The notes beneath the pieces were generated by a model that made no database searches, was not told the origin of the DNA, and was given only the letters and a program-made list of their open reading frames with translations. Both the position numbers and the translations under genes were made by a program. From Lingula anatina (taxonomy: Eukaryota > Brachiopoda > Lingulata > Lingulida > Lingulidae), in assembly GCF_001039355.2 (NCBI RefSeq), contig NW_019773870.1, forward strand, positions 199,660 through 263,659: a stretch of 64,000 bases of DNA, given 5' to 3'. Below are positions 60,898 to 64,000 of this stretch, in pieces (the stretch's first letter is position 1; each line of letters opens with the position of its first letter).

Positions 60898-63356
60898 AAC
60901 TCAGTTGCCAAAATTGCGTTTCCAAAACAAGTAAAAAGACCGAACACTATTTTTTATTTATTATTTCGTTCTTTCAGTAAAATCACTTGGGTAAATTATG
61001 GTCGTTTTGACGACTTTTTAACTCAGGGTTACAGTTGCCATTTAAGACGCATGTACTGAGGGCCAATAAGTTTTAAAAGGTTCAGGACTAATAACCAATA
61101 GTCAATTGTCCGATTTTGGTGGGAAACATTTGAGATAGTCTTAAATGGTGCTTTTGGCACTGTGATGTCATACGAGACTAGAAAACTTGCGAGAATCTGC
61201 GTGAAGTGGGGCTAACTTTTCAGAGATATCGCCACAGACAGCAATACAAAAGTGACAAGCAATGCCGTTGCGAATTCACACTGTTGCTCAGTAAACTTTT
61301 ATCACGTAGAGCCTTAGAGAAAACAACATGAAAATATCCGTGGATAATTTTGTCAGCTTTTATTCATTAATTCTGATCCTTTCTTCTAATCCAGCGAAAT
61401 CTCGTTTGATTTTACGCAAAATCACGTGACTTTGAGCTATCTCGACGATTCCCATCGAATCAGTCAACTACCAGTACTGTTCATTTGTTTCCCTGTGTGC
61501 ACACTTTAAACTTCCTAATTACTTATATATAAATAACATGCAATAATACTGAAAGCCCAGTTATTTGACTGTCAGTTTAAGATTATAATTGGTTTTATTT
61601 ATATTGCACGCAAAAGCGAATAAAGAAGTAGGACATGTGCAAGACATAATATATTACTAACCCGGTATTTTTAAGCATCCTACTGCAATTACACACAAGG
61701 CAATAAACAAATAAAATGGAAAACTGCCATTTTTTTATTTTCACAGGAACTGTAGCAAAAGACAGTCACAGTCCCAGTTCTGGGAATGCAATAATAAGAT
61801 ACTGGTACCTCAATATAATATTCACATAAAGACGCAGTCCCAAACAGACGTTGAAAATGCTAGAAATGTAGGCTACTTTTCCACATATTCTTTACGAACG
61901 CGAAAGACTACCTATACAGACTCAACAACAAACACTATTGATTAAAAAGTTATAGTTTCCCAGACGTGTGGTTTAAATATTGACTGAATTGCACGCAAAT
62001 GATAAACATAACACGGCCATTTCGGGCCAGTGTGGTTAATTACTTCCACCAGATTTCCCTACACTTGGTTTTACAGGCCGAAAGCGGTAGACTGATACTG
62101 GTAGATTACCTGAAGCGTTTAGGGCCCTACTCATCGTCAAATGCATTAAAAACCTAAGCTTTCGAGAAGAGACATAGCTTCACTTCCAAACCACATGAAA
62201 GAGGTCCCAGGAGAGAACTTTGTACACAGGTTGTTGGAGCTGCTGTTACGATAACGTGGTAGATGTGCACTAGGGCTTTGACCTGTATCATACCTATTTA
62301 ATGTGGGAATAAAACAGATTGTTAAATAAAGCCTTCTATTTTCTGCTCTTTTTTTCATATCACTATTAAAGGTGAGGGGAAGCAAAGATAAATTTATACT
62401 AAAGAATCATAAAGCAAAGGACAAAAATACCAATCCCTATTTTAACTAATGATGAGAAATTTTAACTGTTATATCATACGCCCATTCTTTTAACTTATTC
62501 GATACACTTTTATCTTGTAACAGCGGCTTAGTTTTAATAAAAACTGAAATGTGAACGACTTATCCTACTGCTTAGTTAGCGGCGCGGTTTTGGATTACCA
62601 TTATCTAAAACGTGGAACGTATTTTTCAGCTTTAAATTCATTGATAGACTATCATGTTCCAGATGTATATTCACAAATCCTGTTGTAAGCAACCATAAAT
62701 CATACGAGCTGAATGTTTATGGAAACAGTGTAATGAAAACACCACATTGACTGTTACATGCGAGTGATGATTCACGGAGGACGCATGAAAAAAATGGAAA
62801 CAATCGACAAAGGCTTGCATCCGACAATTCCATTACCTTCCAATTTGTTTGTCATTTAATGCGATAATTCTTTGAAAACCAATGCGTTTCTTCTGCAATA
62901 TGCATGCCAGCGATAAGAAGCCAGCGCTCACACAGTGCAAGGCCCATATGTATCGTGACGACCAAGCTGCAGTGGGTGTCGGAAGGCAACATTGGGAAAT
63001 GTATTCCGTACCGTCACATGAACCTACAGTTACCAAATTACAATCAATCCCATTGATGGAACAACCGGAAAAGGGGGAAAATGAACAACTGACTGAGGTT
63101 TTTCAAATTAGCCTTGTCCCTTTATTTGACGACCGAATATCTTGAATAAATAGAGGGTTATCATAGATTTGGTTCGCAAGCCAACCGGGTTTCAGGCCTG
63201 ATATCCCCCTAGGACACTCAACGCTAAATAAAGCCCGTCTTGTGAGGTTCATGTACTGCAATGCTCTATTAATATAATAGACAGCATAAGCTGGCAATAT
63301 ATATCCAATATTTTATCTATTATAGTTATTTGCTTAATACTCAGACCCCCCCCCCC

Positions 63357-63392
<36 letters not shown>

Positions 63393-64000
63393 TGTACATA
63401 AAAGACCTAACGTTATATACGGACACACGCATAAATCGGACCAATAAATGGTCTTGGTTGTCTCCGGCATAGCTACCATCAACTTGTAATTTAGAAATAG
63501 TCATCTCTTTATTTGGATGTAGTCATATTCATCATGATTTTCTAAGATATGTAAGACGTCTTTAAAGAAAGCAAGGGAAAAAAAATTTTTATTCATGGGC
63601 TTCCTGTTTAAAAGCATGCACACTACTTTGTTTCAGAATTCAGCTCGTTTTGTCATTCATAACTATGACACATCAGAATGCGAATTGAAAAAAAAAAGAT
63701 TAAAACTTAGTCTACAATTTTAATGAGATTAAAATGCAAGCTCAGGCGAGAAAGGGTTTGATGGCAATAGAGCGTCATACATTAGCTTTCAAAACTGCTT
63801 AATGGTTTAAAGACAACTTCAATCAATGAAAAGGGGTGTCTTTGACATTAAAAAAAAAAATAACGCATCAAAAGGGTGATTAATTTTCAATGTGTATTCA
63901 AGCCAATAACTCGCCATTGGTATATTTTACCATTTCAGTCTCAGTGTAGTTAATCTTAAACTCCATATGCTATAATGTTCATACTCATACATGTTATTAA
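60898..64000. other. Intergenic DNA to the window end, no gene seen
   Basis: AT-rich, with a C-run joined to a long A-run at 63347-63389 and smaller A-runs near 63690 and 63850. No supported coding region, RNA gene or repeat array was found. Confidence 0.4.

Noticed and set aside
63249-63482. A minus-strand frame with a long Phe run
   Set aside because: It is produced by the homopolymer at 63359-63389.

Overview
This window is animal nuclear DNA. The genes are split by GT-AG introns, the non-coding DNA is AT-rich with microsatellites, MITE-like elements and poly-A tracts, and two N gaps show it comes from a draft assembly. A neuropeptide precursor of buccalin/allatostatin-A type and large Gly/Gln/Tyr-rich secreted proteins suggest a marine lophotrochozoan such as a brachiopod, mollusc or annelid. 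That assignment is inference; I cannot name the species. Nothing bacterial or viral was recognised.

Layout. (1) 1.2-2.9 kb, + strand: a three-exon DUSP3/VHR phosphatase with a MITE in intron 2. (2) 4.0-6.5 kb, - strand: the mitochondrial ATP synthase delta subunit (ATP5F1D). Its first, second and last coding exons are clear, but the expected middle exon is not visible. (3) 7.6-19.8 kb, + strand: a tandem cluster of four three-exon genes for small secreted cysteine-rich proteins ending in a Tyr-Cys-Cys-Cys tail, a family I do not recognise. One member carries an added PAN/apple-like domain, and two others come from a recent head-to-tail duplication. A possible orphan gene for an acidic repeat protein lies among them at 10.3 kb. 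(4) 21.3-24.7 kb, - strand: a six-exon secreted protein of 619 residues with Gly/Gln/Tyr/Pro-rich tandem repeats, a dibasic cleavage cluster and a C-terminal phytocyanin-like cupredoxin domain that has lost copper ligands. (5) 30.1-31.5 kb, - strand: a secreted His/Pro-rich Kazal inhibitor. (6) 39.2-39.8 kb, + strand: an intronless gene for a secreted or membrane-anchored protein resembling the TMEM145/GPR180 ectodomain. (7) 47.6-49.3 kb, - strand: a 550-residue neuropeptide precursor with 19 predicted amidated peptides. The remainder, especially 49.3-64 kb, has no gene I can support.

How the genes relate. The 7.6-31.5 kb interval is dominated by small or repetitive secreted proteins: the Cys-rich cluster, the repeat/cupredoxin protein and the Kazal protein. 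This could be a secretory-tissue locus for mucus, adhesive, cuticle, shell or chaeta matrix, or defence, but nothing in the sequence proves co-expression. The strongest candidates for something undescribed are the CCC-tail family with its PAN fusion, the copper-ligand-less cupredoxin fused to silk-like repeats, and the stand-alone TMEM145-like ectodomain. Exon coordinates were read by eye from splice consensus and reading-phase agreement, with no RNA evidence.
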